In this document: piece by piece, positions 1 through 6,328 of the stretch | Numbering within the stretch: the first letter of the stretch is position 1 | Layout: each line of letters begins with the position of its first letter | Translations under genes and position numbers: made by a program | The notes under the pieces: model-generated | Databases searched by the model: none | Seen by the model: only the letters and a program-made list of their open reading frames with translations | What the model was told of the DNA's origin: nothing | Origin: Thermoplasmata archaeon | Lineage (GTDB): Archaea > Thermoplasmatota > Thermoplasmata > Lutacidiplasmatales > UBA184 | NCBI GenBank assembly: GCA_030038885.1 | Contig: JASHQY010000106.1 | Location: 1 to 19,363 of the forward strand | Direction: 5' to 3' | DNA length: 19,363 nucleotides

Positions 1-249
1 TTCGCCGACGAACAGCCCTTCGGCGACTGCAACAAAAGGACGGGGCTCATTGTCGCAACCGACTTGATGGAGACGGCGGGATATCGACTCGTCCGGCCGA
101 GCGAGGACGTGTGGCGCTACCTCAACCTCTTCGCGACGAACCACCCAAGCCTTGCCGCGTTCCTCCACTGGTTCGCAGACAGCTTCGGGGGGGAGCAAGC
201 CGGGGAGTCTCGACAGGTGAACGGAACAGACGACAGTCCCCGAGTGTGA
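1..249 (+). CDS. Fic/Doc-family protein, C-terminal fragment (5' end outside window)
   Basis: The frame is open from the first base of the window to a TGA at 247-249, so the gene begins upstream. The visible 82 residues include QPFGDCNKRTG near residues 5-15, which aligns with the Fic/Doc active-site motif HxFx(D/E)GN(K/G)R. A helix-rich tail ending HPSLAAFLHWFADSF follows, then a polar C-terminus. Fic/Doc proteins transfer AMP or phosphate to target proteins such as EF-Tu, and Doc-type members are the toxins of type II toxin-antitoxin pairs; the antitoxin would lie upstream, out of view. The motif His, which acts as general base in the family, is Gln here, and the Gly is Cys, so catalysis may be lost. 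A normal start codon cannot be given. I am fairly sure of the family from the DxNKRTG core and less sure of activity. Confidence 0.62.
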   Translation, partial: FADEQPFGDCNKRTGLIVATDLMETAGYRLVRPSEDVWRYLNLFATNHPSLAAFLHWFADSFGGEQAGESRQVNGTDDSPRV

Positions 250-865
250 GGCCATGGGATCGGCTCGGGCTACCGAAGGCGGAGCATACTCCGTAGCGGT
301 CTCGGGTCCAAGTCTCCCAATTCATCCGCTTATCGATCTCCCGCAGATTGCGGCCTCGGCCCTCATGCTCAACGAGGTTTCGCGCTGGTCGGTTGGATAG
401 AACTTTCTCGTTCCGGTCTCCGGCCCCTTCGCGGCCCTGCTAGCGAAGCGGTTACTTGGACCGGCGTTCGCCGCGCTAGTCCTGATAGCTGGATGGTACG
501 AGACCGCCGCGGCGCCGAAGGCTCGTCTTCGTCTGGGGTCGCAGAACCCGGAGTTCGCCCGCCTGACAATCCGAGTTTTCGCGGTCCCACGCTTTCCGTT
601 CGGAACCCCGGTCCGCGAGATGAGAATAGGGTGGGTTCTCCCTCATTGCCAGCGGTGCGCTCGGCGAGAGAGCGGCGCGAGCCTCGGTATGTGCATCCCT
701 GAGTCCGAATGCAGCTACCGACATTTGGTTCATTCAACGATACACCCCTGTTCGCCTTGACGTGGCCGTACTCCCGAACGCAGCTAACAATTCGTGACGA
801 CCAACAATGCACCCCCGACGGTGTTGACCCTCTAACCGCACGGGGCACTGCTCGAGGGCCAGAAG
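250..865. other. gene-less stretch, possible decayed sequence
   Basis: No convincing gene lies here. A plus-strand frame stays open from 401 to a TGA at 758-760 but has no in-frame ATG until about 618. It gives a hydrophobic stretch (about 409-480) followed by a Cys-containing tail (about 640-700), so it could be a decayed gene or chance openness in GC-rich DNA. The remaining frames are Arg/Ser/Pro-rich, as expected of antisense or non-coding frames. The stretch separates the Fic-like gene from the broken PIN gene and contains no tRNA-like or repeat array. Confidence 0.4.
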
Positions 866-1246
866 TCAGTGAAAAACCACGCCTCCGAGTCCACGAAGGT
901 CGACGTCGCTGGTATGCAACTCAGCCCCAAACCGTCGTGCGGTGGCGTAGCTAGGTGCATCCGCGAAATGCAGTCGGTGGCCGAGCGACAAGTCCGCGGC
1001 CTCCAGCGCCCATTGATCGTCGATCGGAGCGATTCGGTTAGCTCGAAGGTGGACGACCGCCTCGAGCACGGCCGACTCGCCTTTGATCGGTCTGAACTTT
1101 CGATAGACCTAACAGACCGTGATGACCGAAGTGATGATGTCCTCGGGGGCCCGACCGGCGAACACGGGGTTGTACTGAGCCGCCTTCGGACCGTCCAGAA
1201 GGCGTTCCAACCACCCGAAAGTGTCCACGCAAATCGTACGCCGCAC
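866..1246 (-). pseudogene. VapC-like PIN-domain toxin interrupted by an amber codon
   Basis: The minus strand from a GTG at 1246-1244 to a TGA at 866-868 encodes a 126-residue PIN domain in one frame, except for a TAG at 1111-1109 (codon 46). The N-terminal part has CVDTFGWLE, with first conserved Asp at residue 8. The C-terminal part has HFADAPSYATARRFGAEL followed by TSDVDLRGL, which carry the other PIN acidic residues. PIN toxins (VapC) are Mg-dependent ribonucleases using three or four clustered acidic residues. The TAG sits where homologous PIN domains have the second catalytic Glu in a TxYEVYRK-type context; here the sequence reads ITVC-stop-VYRKF. The GTG start lies 4 nt after the AbrB stop, as in a vapBC operon. 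Everything except the stop looks well preserved, so the lesion is probably recent. A sequencing error is the main alternative. Confidence 0.75.
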
Positions 1247-1249
1247 GCA

Positions 1250-1465
1250 TTAGATTCGGTCGGAGTGGTCTCGAACATCTCGATCGGTGGCCTTCGCACC
1301 CTTGAACATCGCTCGAGAGCCCTCGAACGGTCGAACGGGCACCAAGCGAACGACCCCGTGCGTCACCACCATCGCCAGTTTGTCCCCCGGGCGGATGCGG
1401 TGCTCCCGTCGGACGCTCCGGGGAATCACGACTTGGAACTTCGAAGAGACCGTAACTGTTTCCAT
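1250..1465 (-). CDS. AbrB/MazE-family antitoxin (VapB-like)
   Basis: A 71-residue protein starting METVTVSSKFQVVIPRSVR, a textbook swapped-hairpin AbrB fold: a beta strand, the K/R-F-Q-V-x-I-P turn, then RREHRIRPGDKLAMV and a second strand. Such proteins bind DNA as dimers, repress their own operon and neutralise the PIN toxin encoded next to them through their C-terminal tail. Here the tail (about residues 50-71) is acidic and basic, as in VapB. The longer TTG start at 1483 is less likely, since the METVTVSS start matches the family and a TATA element lies about 34 nt upstream of it. The next gene on this strand is the broken PIN toxin, 4 nt downstream in the same frame. If the toxin is dead, this gene survives as a solitary antitoxin or regulator. 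Confidence 0.8.
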   Translation of the reverse strand: METVTVSSKFQVVIPRSVRREHRIRPGDKLAMVVTHGVVRLVPVRPFEGSRAMFKGAKATDRDVRDHSDRI

Positions 1466-1494
1466 CGTTAACTCGTCTAACAAACGATGAGCCT

Positions 1495-1504
1495 ATCAAT
1501 ATAC
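1495..1504 (-). promoter_or_regulatory. TATA element of the AbrB/PIN pair
   Basis: On the minus strand GTATATTGAT lies about 34 nt before the ATG at 1465. An archaeal TSS about 26 nt downstream would leave a leader of roughly 9 nt. No Shine-Dalgarno motif is visible. Confidence 0.5.
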
Positions 1505-1781
1505 GCCTCGTAGGACGGCTGCTCCATTGCTCCGTCAGCCGTCGCCGCCCGTCTCGGGCAAGACGTGGTGTAGCGTCGCGCCCCAGGCTCGGCCCTTCGG
1601 CCACCGAGCCAGTGTATGAGCGAAGGCAACGATGCAACTCTCCTTCCGGCGACGCTGCCGCGCGAGTGTGTCGAGGTCCACAGAGCTTTGCGGTTCGCCT
1701 TGGAACCCGAGTTGGTGCCGCCTCCCGCCCGTCTCCTCTCGGCATCGGCTCTGACAAACTGTAGTCTTATGATACCATAGA
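1505..1781. other. intergenic between the divergent AbrB/PIN pair and ATPase
   Basis: This divergent intergenic region of about 280 bp carries both promoters at its edges. A minus-strand frame from 1535 to 1879 is open, but it overlaps the ATPase start and has no recognisable domain, so I do not call it. Nothing else is seen between 1520 and 1760. Confidence 0.4.
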
Positions 1782-1814
1782 TTTATACAATTCTGCAGCA
1801 TCATATTGCTGCAG
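1782..1814 (+). promoter_or_regulatory. TATA box plus perfect inverted repeat abutting the ATPase start
   Basis: TTTATAC at 1782-1788 is centred about 30 nt before ATG 1815. Between it and the ATG lies a perfect 8-bp inverted repeat: CTGCAGCA at 1793-1800 and TGCTGCAG at 1807-1814, spacer TCATAT. The right arm touches the start codon, so a protein bound here would cover the predicted transcription start. This also argues that the TTG at 1806, inside the repeat, is not the start. Confidence 0.6.
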
Positions 1815-3272
1815 ATGCCGACAGATCGAAACCGCGTCGCCCAGATTCTGCAGGATGCAAATCCGTGGTGGCGGACCAATCAGGTGCCCGGGGTCTTGGC
1901 CCCAGATTACCGGCGGCGCGACTTCTATCCGCTGCGAGATAGGTTGGAGAATCGACCGATCACTGCGCTAGCCGGGCCGCGTCAAGTTGGCAAGACTACT
2001 CTCATCTATCAGGTGATTCAGGCCCTACTATCCAAGGGTGTCCAGCCAAATCACATCCTGTTCGTCAGCTTTGACCTGCCCGGGCTCGATCTATTCGCCG
2101 AGGAGCCGATTAGTGACTGCATTCGAATATTCGAAGAACAAACCCTACGTCAGCCGTTCCGAGATCTCGATGGCACCGCCTACCTGTTTTTTGACGAGGT
2201 CACCAAGGAATCGAATTGGGCTCGTACGCTCAAGGGCTGGTACGACTTCCACTTCGATGTCCGGTTCTTGGTCACTTCCAGTTCCCTATCAGAGTTGAAC
2301 AAGGGCTTGGCATCGAGCCTAGTTGGGAGGGCGTCGACGCAGACCCTGATTTCCTGGAAGTTCATCGATGTCATGTCGAAACGGGCGAAGCTGCCGAGCC
2401 CGGAGGTCGACGCCTACGGTCTCAGGAGAGAGATTGTGACATCGATCTCCCAGGGGAGCGCGAAGCCGCTCTACAACGCGTTATCCGCGCTTGCCGCCCG
2501 TGACGCCGCCAATCGCATTGCCGTCAAGGATTCCCTAGAGTGGTACCTCTTGGTAGGTGGGTTTCCCGAGTTGATCTCGGCTACCGATCTCACGAATTGC
2601 CAGGCTCGCTTGGACGAATATGTCAAACTTACACTCATCCACGACCTCTACCGATTCCACAAGGTTCGGGCCACCACTCAGGTTTTCGAGGAACTGCTGG
2701 GGCTGATCGCGGCTCAGAGCGGAGGCCTCGTAAGTTATCGAAGCCTGGCAGAGTCGCTGGATCTCGAGCTGCGGACACTCAGGCAATACCTGGACTTTCT
2801 GGAGGATGCCTTTCTCATTTCCCGGGCCCCGTTCTATTCGGGAAGCCGAGCCTCAAGGTCTCGGAAGCAGAGAAAGGTATACATTGCGAATCCCGGCTTT
2901 CTCAACTCACTTCTGGGACGGCTCGACCGATCGGTCCTCACAAACCCGACCGAGATGGGCATCTTGGTTGAGACCTTGGTTCACTGTGACGCCAAGCGCC
3001 TTTCGTTTAACCTCTCGCCGGGGAGTTCGCCCTCCGTCTGTTACTGGCGTGACAAGCATGGCCATGCGGTTGACATTGTGGTCGAGGTGAACAAGAAGCC
3101 CATTCCTATTGAAGTAAAGTTTCGGGACAACCCTCGCCAGGGGTTGGAGGGCATGAACCAGTTCGTCGCTGAAAAGCATCCGCCCTTTGGCATCGTAGTG
3201 ACGAGGGACACGCTTGCTCTCGAACCACCGCTCCTCTTCGTACCGCTGGAGGACTTTTTACTGATGTCGTAG
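1815..3272 (+). CDS. AAA+ ATPase with DUF4143-type C-terminal domain (first copy)
   Basis: A 485-residue protein. Walker A is GPRQVGKTT at residues 54-62 and Walker B is YLFFDE at 123-128. An SSS sensor-like segment (about 156-158) sits where the family usually has a GSS motif. A winged-helix-like middle part follows, then a C-terminal domain with HAVDIVVEVNKKPIPIEVKF, that is D...ExK, the core signature of PD-(D/E)XK-like folds. This architecture matches the abundant but uncharacterised ATPase family with a DUF4143 C-terminus (COG1373-like). Its biochemical role is unknown. Start chosen at ATG 1815 because a TATA box and an inverted repeat end just before it. The gene is divergent from the AbrB/PIN pair. 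Its codons use more A/T than the neighbouring genes, which hints at separate ancestry. No stop or frameshift interrupts it. Confidence 0.82.
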   Translation: MPTDRNRVAQILQDANPWWRTNQVPGVLAPDYRRRDFYPLRDRLENRPITALAGPRQVGKTTLIYQVIQALLSKGVQPNHILFVSFDLPGLDLFAEEPISDCIRIFEEQTLRQPFRDLDGTAYLFFDEVTKESNWARTLKGWYDFHFDVRFLVTSSSLSELNKGLASSLVGRASTQTLISWKFIDVMSKRAKLPSPEVDAYGLRREIVTSISQGSAKPLYNALSALAARDAANRIAVKDSLEWYLLVGGFPELISATDLTNCQARLDEYVKLTLIHDLYRFHKVRATTQVFEELLGLIAAQSGGLVSYRSLAESLDLELRTLRQYLDFLEDAFLISRAPFYSGSRASRSRKQRKVYIANPGFLNSLLGRLDRSVLTNPTEMGILVETLVHCDAKRLSFNLSPGSSPSVCYWRDKHGHAVDIVVEVNKKPIPIEVKFRDNPRQGLEGMNQFVAEKHPPFGIVVTRDTLALEPPLLFVPLEDFLLMS

Positions 3273-3312
3273 CCGCCCAGGGATGAGGACCTCAGAGTGG
3301 CTGTGTTCCGAA

Positions 3313-3795
3313 TTACAGCCCGTGGACGGACGGTGGGTCGCCGGTAGCGCCCGGCACTCCCGAGGACGGAGGTGAACTCTTGGACCTCTTGCCCGACTCT
3401 CCGCCGAACAGAATGGCCAGGATGGAGCCGACAATCCCGAGGGCGGCCCACCCTTCCATCGCGTAGAGGGCCACGTCGCTTTGCCCCGCCAGCAGGAACA
3501 ACGTACCGGCGATCGTCGCGCCCAGAGCCGAAAGCGCGGCGAGACCGATCGAGGCCTTGGCTGCGGTCCGATAGGGGCGGGCCAGCACCGCGGCCCCATA
3601 GACCGCTGCGCCGAGCGTGACGAGGGCGAGCCCGATGTGGCTCGCGAGGGTGATCGGAAGGTAACTGCTCTCGAGGGCGAGGGATCCCCCGACCGCCACC
3701 GTGAGCAGGAACAACACCAGGACGAGGACCCCCCAAAGACGCACGGACCGTAGCGGGCGTTCGTGGGCGGTGGGCAGAGTTGAGGTTGCGGTCAT
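3313..3795 (-). CDS. small four-helix membrane protein, unknown function
   Basis: A 160-residue protein with four clear hydrophobic segments at about 20-41, 47-72, 81-104 and 109-131. The C-terminus is polar, Ser/Pro/Lys-rich and probably cytoplasmic. Segment 2 holds a His (residue 53), but no matching His in the other helices supports a heme-binding role, so no function is assigned. The start at ATG 3795 (MTATSTL) is preferred over 3894 because the extra 33 residues are polar and low-complexity, and a weak TATA-like GTTATC lies about 30 nt upstream of 3795. It is convergent with the ATPase gene, ending about 40 bp from its stop, with no shared operon. Confidence 0.65.
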   Translation of the reverse strand: MTATSTLPTAHERPLRSVRLWGVLVLVLFLLTVAVGGSLALESSYLPITLASHIGLALVTLGAAVYGAAVLARPYRTAAKASIGLAALSALGATIAGTLFLLAGQSDVALYAMEGWAALGIVGSILAILFGGESGKRSKSSPPSSGVPGATGDPPSVHGL

Positions 3796-4101
3796 GGTCG
3801 CGACCAACCCGCGGCGGGGCAGATAACGGTGACCGACGGCGGTGTGCCTAAGGGGGGGTGCGGAATGAGTTGCCTCCTCAATCGCGGCGGTCACTGGGGG
3901 CGCAACGGATGCAAGCTACGATTCACCCCGCTTCGCCTTCGAGCGGTCCTACTTGAGTCGCACACGTACTGGCCCGACGGTCGACGGCCGTTGAGACCGT
4001 GGGGAGCCAGCCCAACGCATCGTGGTCGCGGGCCACGACCCTGCCTCTGGACCGGGGCGGGTCTAAGGACCCATCGTTCATCGTTCGGACGCCGAAGAGG
4101 C
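3796..4101. other. divergent intergenic region
   Basis: About 300 bp between the membrane-protein start and the palindrome before the next ATPase. The frame of that ATPase is open upstream to 3999, but the extension is low-complexity and lies before the promoter, so it is treated as non-coding. No other element is recognised. Confidence 0.45.
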
Positions 4102-4125
4102 TAATTAACGTCCGGACGTTAATTA
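4102..4125 (+). promoter_or_regulatory. 24-bp perfect palindrome over the ATPase core promoter
   Basis: The left arm TAATTAACGTCC (4102-4113) is followed directly by its exact reverse complement (4114-4125). The left A/T block is centred about 26 nt before ATG 4131, so it doubles as a TATA box for a leaderless mRNA, and the right arm covers the initiation region. The core ATTAAC-N8-GTTAAT with CCGG inside the spacer recurs at 5474-5493. Confidence 0.7.
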
Positions 4126-4130
4126 ACGAA

Positions 4131-5450
4131 ATGAGGCGGATGGTCGTGAACGAGCATCCGATCCGACCCGGCGGGCTGGGCGCGCACTACGGGTTTGCTG
4201 GAAATCCGTACGACCCGTCTCCGTTGGAGGGCGACCTCGCGGACTCGGAACTGTTCGTGGGTCGGCGTCCCGAAGGCGAGCTGTTCCGGACCTTCCTGGA
4301 GAGCTTCGATCGAGGCGGTATCGTCGTCGAGGGGGGAATCGGGGTCGGGAAGACCAGCTTCGTCAACGTGCAGGAGTTCCGGGCGGGAGACTCGAAGGCT
4401 CCGACCCTCCTCTCGCCTCGTCAACCGATCCAGCTTGCCTCCGCGCTGCACCCCGTCGAGTTCCTCCTGAGCGTCACGAGCAACGTGCTGAGCGCCCTGC
4501 GCGGATCCGTCCCCCGAGCGTCGCGAGACCCGAGCTTCCGCAGGATCTCGTTGGCGGTGACGCAGACCATCCAGCAGTCGCGCGGGTGGGAGGCGTACGC
4601 CGCGGGCTTCGGGGGAGGGGTCTCGTCGAAGACGAGCGTCTCGAACCCCCTGGTGGTGCTGCTACCAGTCGTGAGCGAGCAGCTCGACGAGGCCGCGCGT
4701 CTCGCCACCCGCCATGGAGTGGAGAAGATCGTGGTCAATGTCAACAATCTCGACGTGGTCGACCCGCACGCTCTCGTGTCGTTCTTGGACGCCACCCGCG
4801 ACCTGACCCTGACCCGGGCCCCGTACCTGTGGGTCTTCCTCGGTCCGGTAGGCTCGCGAGCCCTCATCGCCCAACGAACGCGGCGGGTCAGCGAGCTGCT
4901 GCGTTCGGACCCCATTGGAATCCCCCCTCTCAGCCTCGACGAGGTCCGGCAGGTCGTGCTCGCCCGGGTCAAACGCTTCCGATCCAATGTTGCGGTTCGA
5001 CCACCCATTCGCGACGAAGTGCTCCGCGTCCTCTACGAGTCGAGCTCCGGCGAGGTCCGCTACATCCTGAACCGATGCACCGATCTGCTGCTTCGCACGA
5101 TGGTCGAGTTCCCAACCACGACGGAGATCTCCGAGGAACTCGCCCGGCCCATGCTCGAGCGCATGACGCTCGACGCGATCGACCGGCTCAACCTGACGAG
5201 CAAGCAGCGAGCACTACTGCAGAAGATCGCCCGATCCGGGCCGGTTCAGCCGCGCGAGTTCGTGCGCTTCGGGTTCTCCAACGCCCCGGCCTTCCTGCGC
5301 TACCTCTCTCGGTTCTACCAGCTCGGGCTCGTGGATCGTCGGCGTCGCGAGGACAGGGTCGCGTACACGCCTCGAGGGGACGTCGTACTGGCGTTGGGTC
5401 GCGACTCGAGCACGCCCGGCCGGAACCCGGTTCCGAGCCCACCGCGTTAA
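4131..5450 (+). CDS. Orc1/Cdc6-like or STAND-like ATPase with C-terminal winged helix
   Basis: A 439-residue protein. It has an ELFVGR box near residues 40-45, Walker A GGIGVGKTS at 68-76, and a Walker B-like strand KIVVNVNNLD in which Asn replaces the usual acidic residues. An arginine-containing sensor/lid region follows. The last part (LTSKQRALLQKIARSG through RRREDRVAYTPRGD) reads as a winged-helix DNA-binding domain. The order FVGR, P-loop, lid and winged helix is that of archaeal Orc1/Cdc6 relatives and STAND-type regulators; it is too divergent to call an origin initiator. Start set at ATG 4131, 26 nt after the TATA-like palindrome arm; upstream in-frame codons to 3999 are not supported. 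A DNA-binding domain together with copies of the same palindrome at both ends of the gene suggests self-regulation. The Asn in Walker B may weaken ATP hydrolysis while allowing binding. Confidence 0.72.
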   Translation: MRRMVVNEHPIRPGGLGAHYGFAGNPYDPSPLEGDLADSELFVGRRPEGELFRTFLESFDRGGIVVEGGIGVGKTSFVNVQEFRAGDSKAPTLLSPRQPIQLASALHPVEFLLSVTSNVLSALRGSVPRASRDPSFRRISLAVTQTIQQSRGWEAYAAGFGGGVSSKTSVSNPLVVLLPVVSEQLDEAARLATRHGVEKIVVNVNNLDVVDPHALVSFLDATRDLTLTRAPYLWVFLGPVGSRALIAQRTRRVSELLRSDPIGIPPLSLDEVRQVVLARVKRFRSNVAVRPPIRDEVLRVLYESSSGEVRYILNRCTDLLLRTMVEFPTTTEISEELARPMLERMTLDAIDRLNLTSKQRALLQKIARSGPVQPREFVRFGFSNAPAFLRYLSRFYQLGLVDRRRREDRVAYTPRGDVVLALGRDSSTPGRNPVPSPPR

Positions 5451-5470
5451 CGCCGCGACGGCGTGATTTG

Positions 5471-5493
5471 TTAATTAACGCCGGCGGGTTAAT
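5471..5493. promoter_or_regulatory. second ATTAAC-N8-GTTAAT site after the ATPase gene
   Basis: TTAATTAACG at 5471-5480 repeats ten bases of the promoter palindrome exactly (4119-4128). ATTAAC (5474-5479) and GTTAAT (5488-5493) are again separated by 8 bp with CCGG in the spacer. It starts 21 bp after the ATPase stop and is about 180 bp from the next start, too far to be that gene's core promoter. Confidence 0.6.
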
Positions 5494-5649
5494 CCCAGCC
5501 CTGCGGCGGCGGAGCTCTCGCTCGTGTTCGTCGGGATCTCACCGCCGGTCTGAGCCTCGGCGGGCGCACCGCCGTCGTCGAGCCTCCGTGATCTCGCGCG
5601 AGGCTCTAGGACACTCCACCTTCCGCATTTCAGATCGCGGGGAAGAGTC

Positions 5650-5660
5650 TAATATTATTA
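5650..5660 (+). promoter_or_regulatory. TATA element of the second AbrB/PIN/ATPase cluster
   Basis: TAATATTATTA lies about 23 nt before GTG 5677. This favours that codon over GTG 5662, which would nearly touch the element. Confidence 0.5.
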
Positions 5661-5676
5661 TGTGATTATAATTACC

Positions 5677-5889
5677 GTGCCAGAGTTCGAGGCGACGTTG
5701 CGACGCGTGGGGGACTCGATCGGCCTGCTCGTCCCGCACGACGTCGTTGAAGAGTTGGACGCGAGACCCGGCGCGAGGGTCCACGTCGTGATACCGCCCA
5801 CCGTCAAGTGGAGTCGCATCTGGGGCAAGTTCGAGTCGGAACTACCCACCGAGGACCTGGTTCGACAAGTCCGGTCGGCGCGCGATTGA
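5677..5889 (+). CDS. AbrB/MazE-family antitoxin (VapB-like), second copy
   Basis: A 70-residue protein (75 if GTG 5662 is used). FEATLRRVGDSIGLLVPHDVVEELDARPGARVHVVI is a complete AbrB-type swapped-hairpin domain with the usual RRVGDSxGLxVP turn. The C-terminal tail SRIWGKFESELPTEDLVRQ, conserved in style among archaeal VapB proteins, would wrap around the PIN partner. Its TGA overlaps the TTG start of the PIN gene (5886-5889), so the two are translationally coupled. GTG 5677 is preferred because the TATA element is at the leaderless distance. The protein differs strongly from the AbrB protein at 1250-1465, so the two pairs are unlikely to be recent duplicates. Confidence 0.78.
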   Translation: MPEFEATLRRVGDSIGLLVPHDVVEELDARPGARVHVVIPPTVKWSRIWGKFESELPTEDLVRQVRSARD

Positions 5890-6305
5890 CCTGGCTCCTC
5901 GACTCCTACGCCATCATCGAGATGGCCCGGGGAAACCCGAACTATCGGAGGTATCAACGGGACCCCGCCGTCACCACCCTGCCCCATCTCGCCGAAGCAT
6001 ACTGCGTCCTCGCGTCTCAGGAACGGGTCGACTTGGCGGGCGCGTGCCTTGAGACCCTTTCGCCCGTTGTGGTGCCGATCCCCATCTCGTCCATTCCGCG
6101 CGCGATGGAGTTCCGACTCAAGGTGCGGGGGGCGACCGGCGAGCGATTCTCCTACGCCGATGCGTTGGGATACTCCCTGGCCTTGTGGATGGGTTGCCGC
6201 TTCCTCACCGGAGCTCATGAATTCCAAGGCTTCCCCGGGGTAGAGTTCGTTCGGTCCAAGCCGCCGACGCCGGGAGGGCGACGAAACGCTCATCTAGTTG
6301 AGTAA
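5886..6305 (+). CDS. PIN-domain ribonuclease (VapC-like toxin)
   Basis: A 139-residue PIN domain starting at TTG 5886, overlapping the antitoxin stop by 4 bases. Motifs are LLDSYAIIE (Asp6), LPHLAEAYCVL (Glu37), FSYADALGYSLA (Asp92) and FLTGAHEFQGFPGVEFV. In most PIN toxins the last motif is TGDxEF; here the fourth acidic position (110) is Ala, though the three core residues are kept. Activity is therefore plausible but not certain. An ATG at 5922 would remove the first Asp strand, so TTG is the better start. Its TAA (6303-6305) lies inside the TATA/palindrome region of the next gene, so the two genes are packed with 23 bp between them. The expected role is Mg-dependent RNA cleavage held in check by the AbrB partner. 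Confidence 0.78.
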   Translation: MTWLLDSYAIIEMARGNPNYRRYQRDPAVTTLPHLAEAYCVLASQERVDLAGACLETLSPVVVPIPISSIPRAMEFRLKVRGATGERFSYADALGYSLALWMGCRFLTGAHEFQGFPGVEFVRSKPPTPGGRRNAHLVE

Positions 6306-6326
6306 CTATACTCAGTATACTGAGTA
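6303..6326 (+). promoter_or_regulatory. TATA-like box and 18-bp perfect palindrome before second DUF4143 ATPase
   Basis: TAACTATA (6303-6310) lies about 22 nt before ATG 6329. TACTCAGTATACTGAGTA (6309-6326) is a perfect palindrome ending 2 bp before the ATG. The VapC stop codon forms part of the TATA-like block. The layout, with a palindrome between TATA and start, repeats that at 1782-1814. Confidence 0.6.
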
Positions 6327-6328
6327 AA

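Noticed and set aside
401..760. Open plus-strand frame with a hydrophobic stretch and Cys-rich tail
   Set aside because: No start codon for most of its length, no recognised domain, and a stop just before it. Could be chance in GC-rich DNA.
1109..1111. UAG in the PIN gene read as pyrrolysine
   Set aside because: The position corresponds to a catalytic Glu, not a site where pyrrolysine is known, and no pyl genes are in the window. Nonsense mutation is simpler.
1535..1879. Minus-strand frame overlapping the ATPase start, considered as a transposase remnant
   Set aside because: No DDE-type or other transposase motif could be identified, and it runs across the ATPase promoter.
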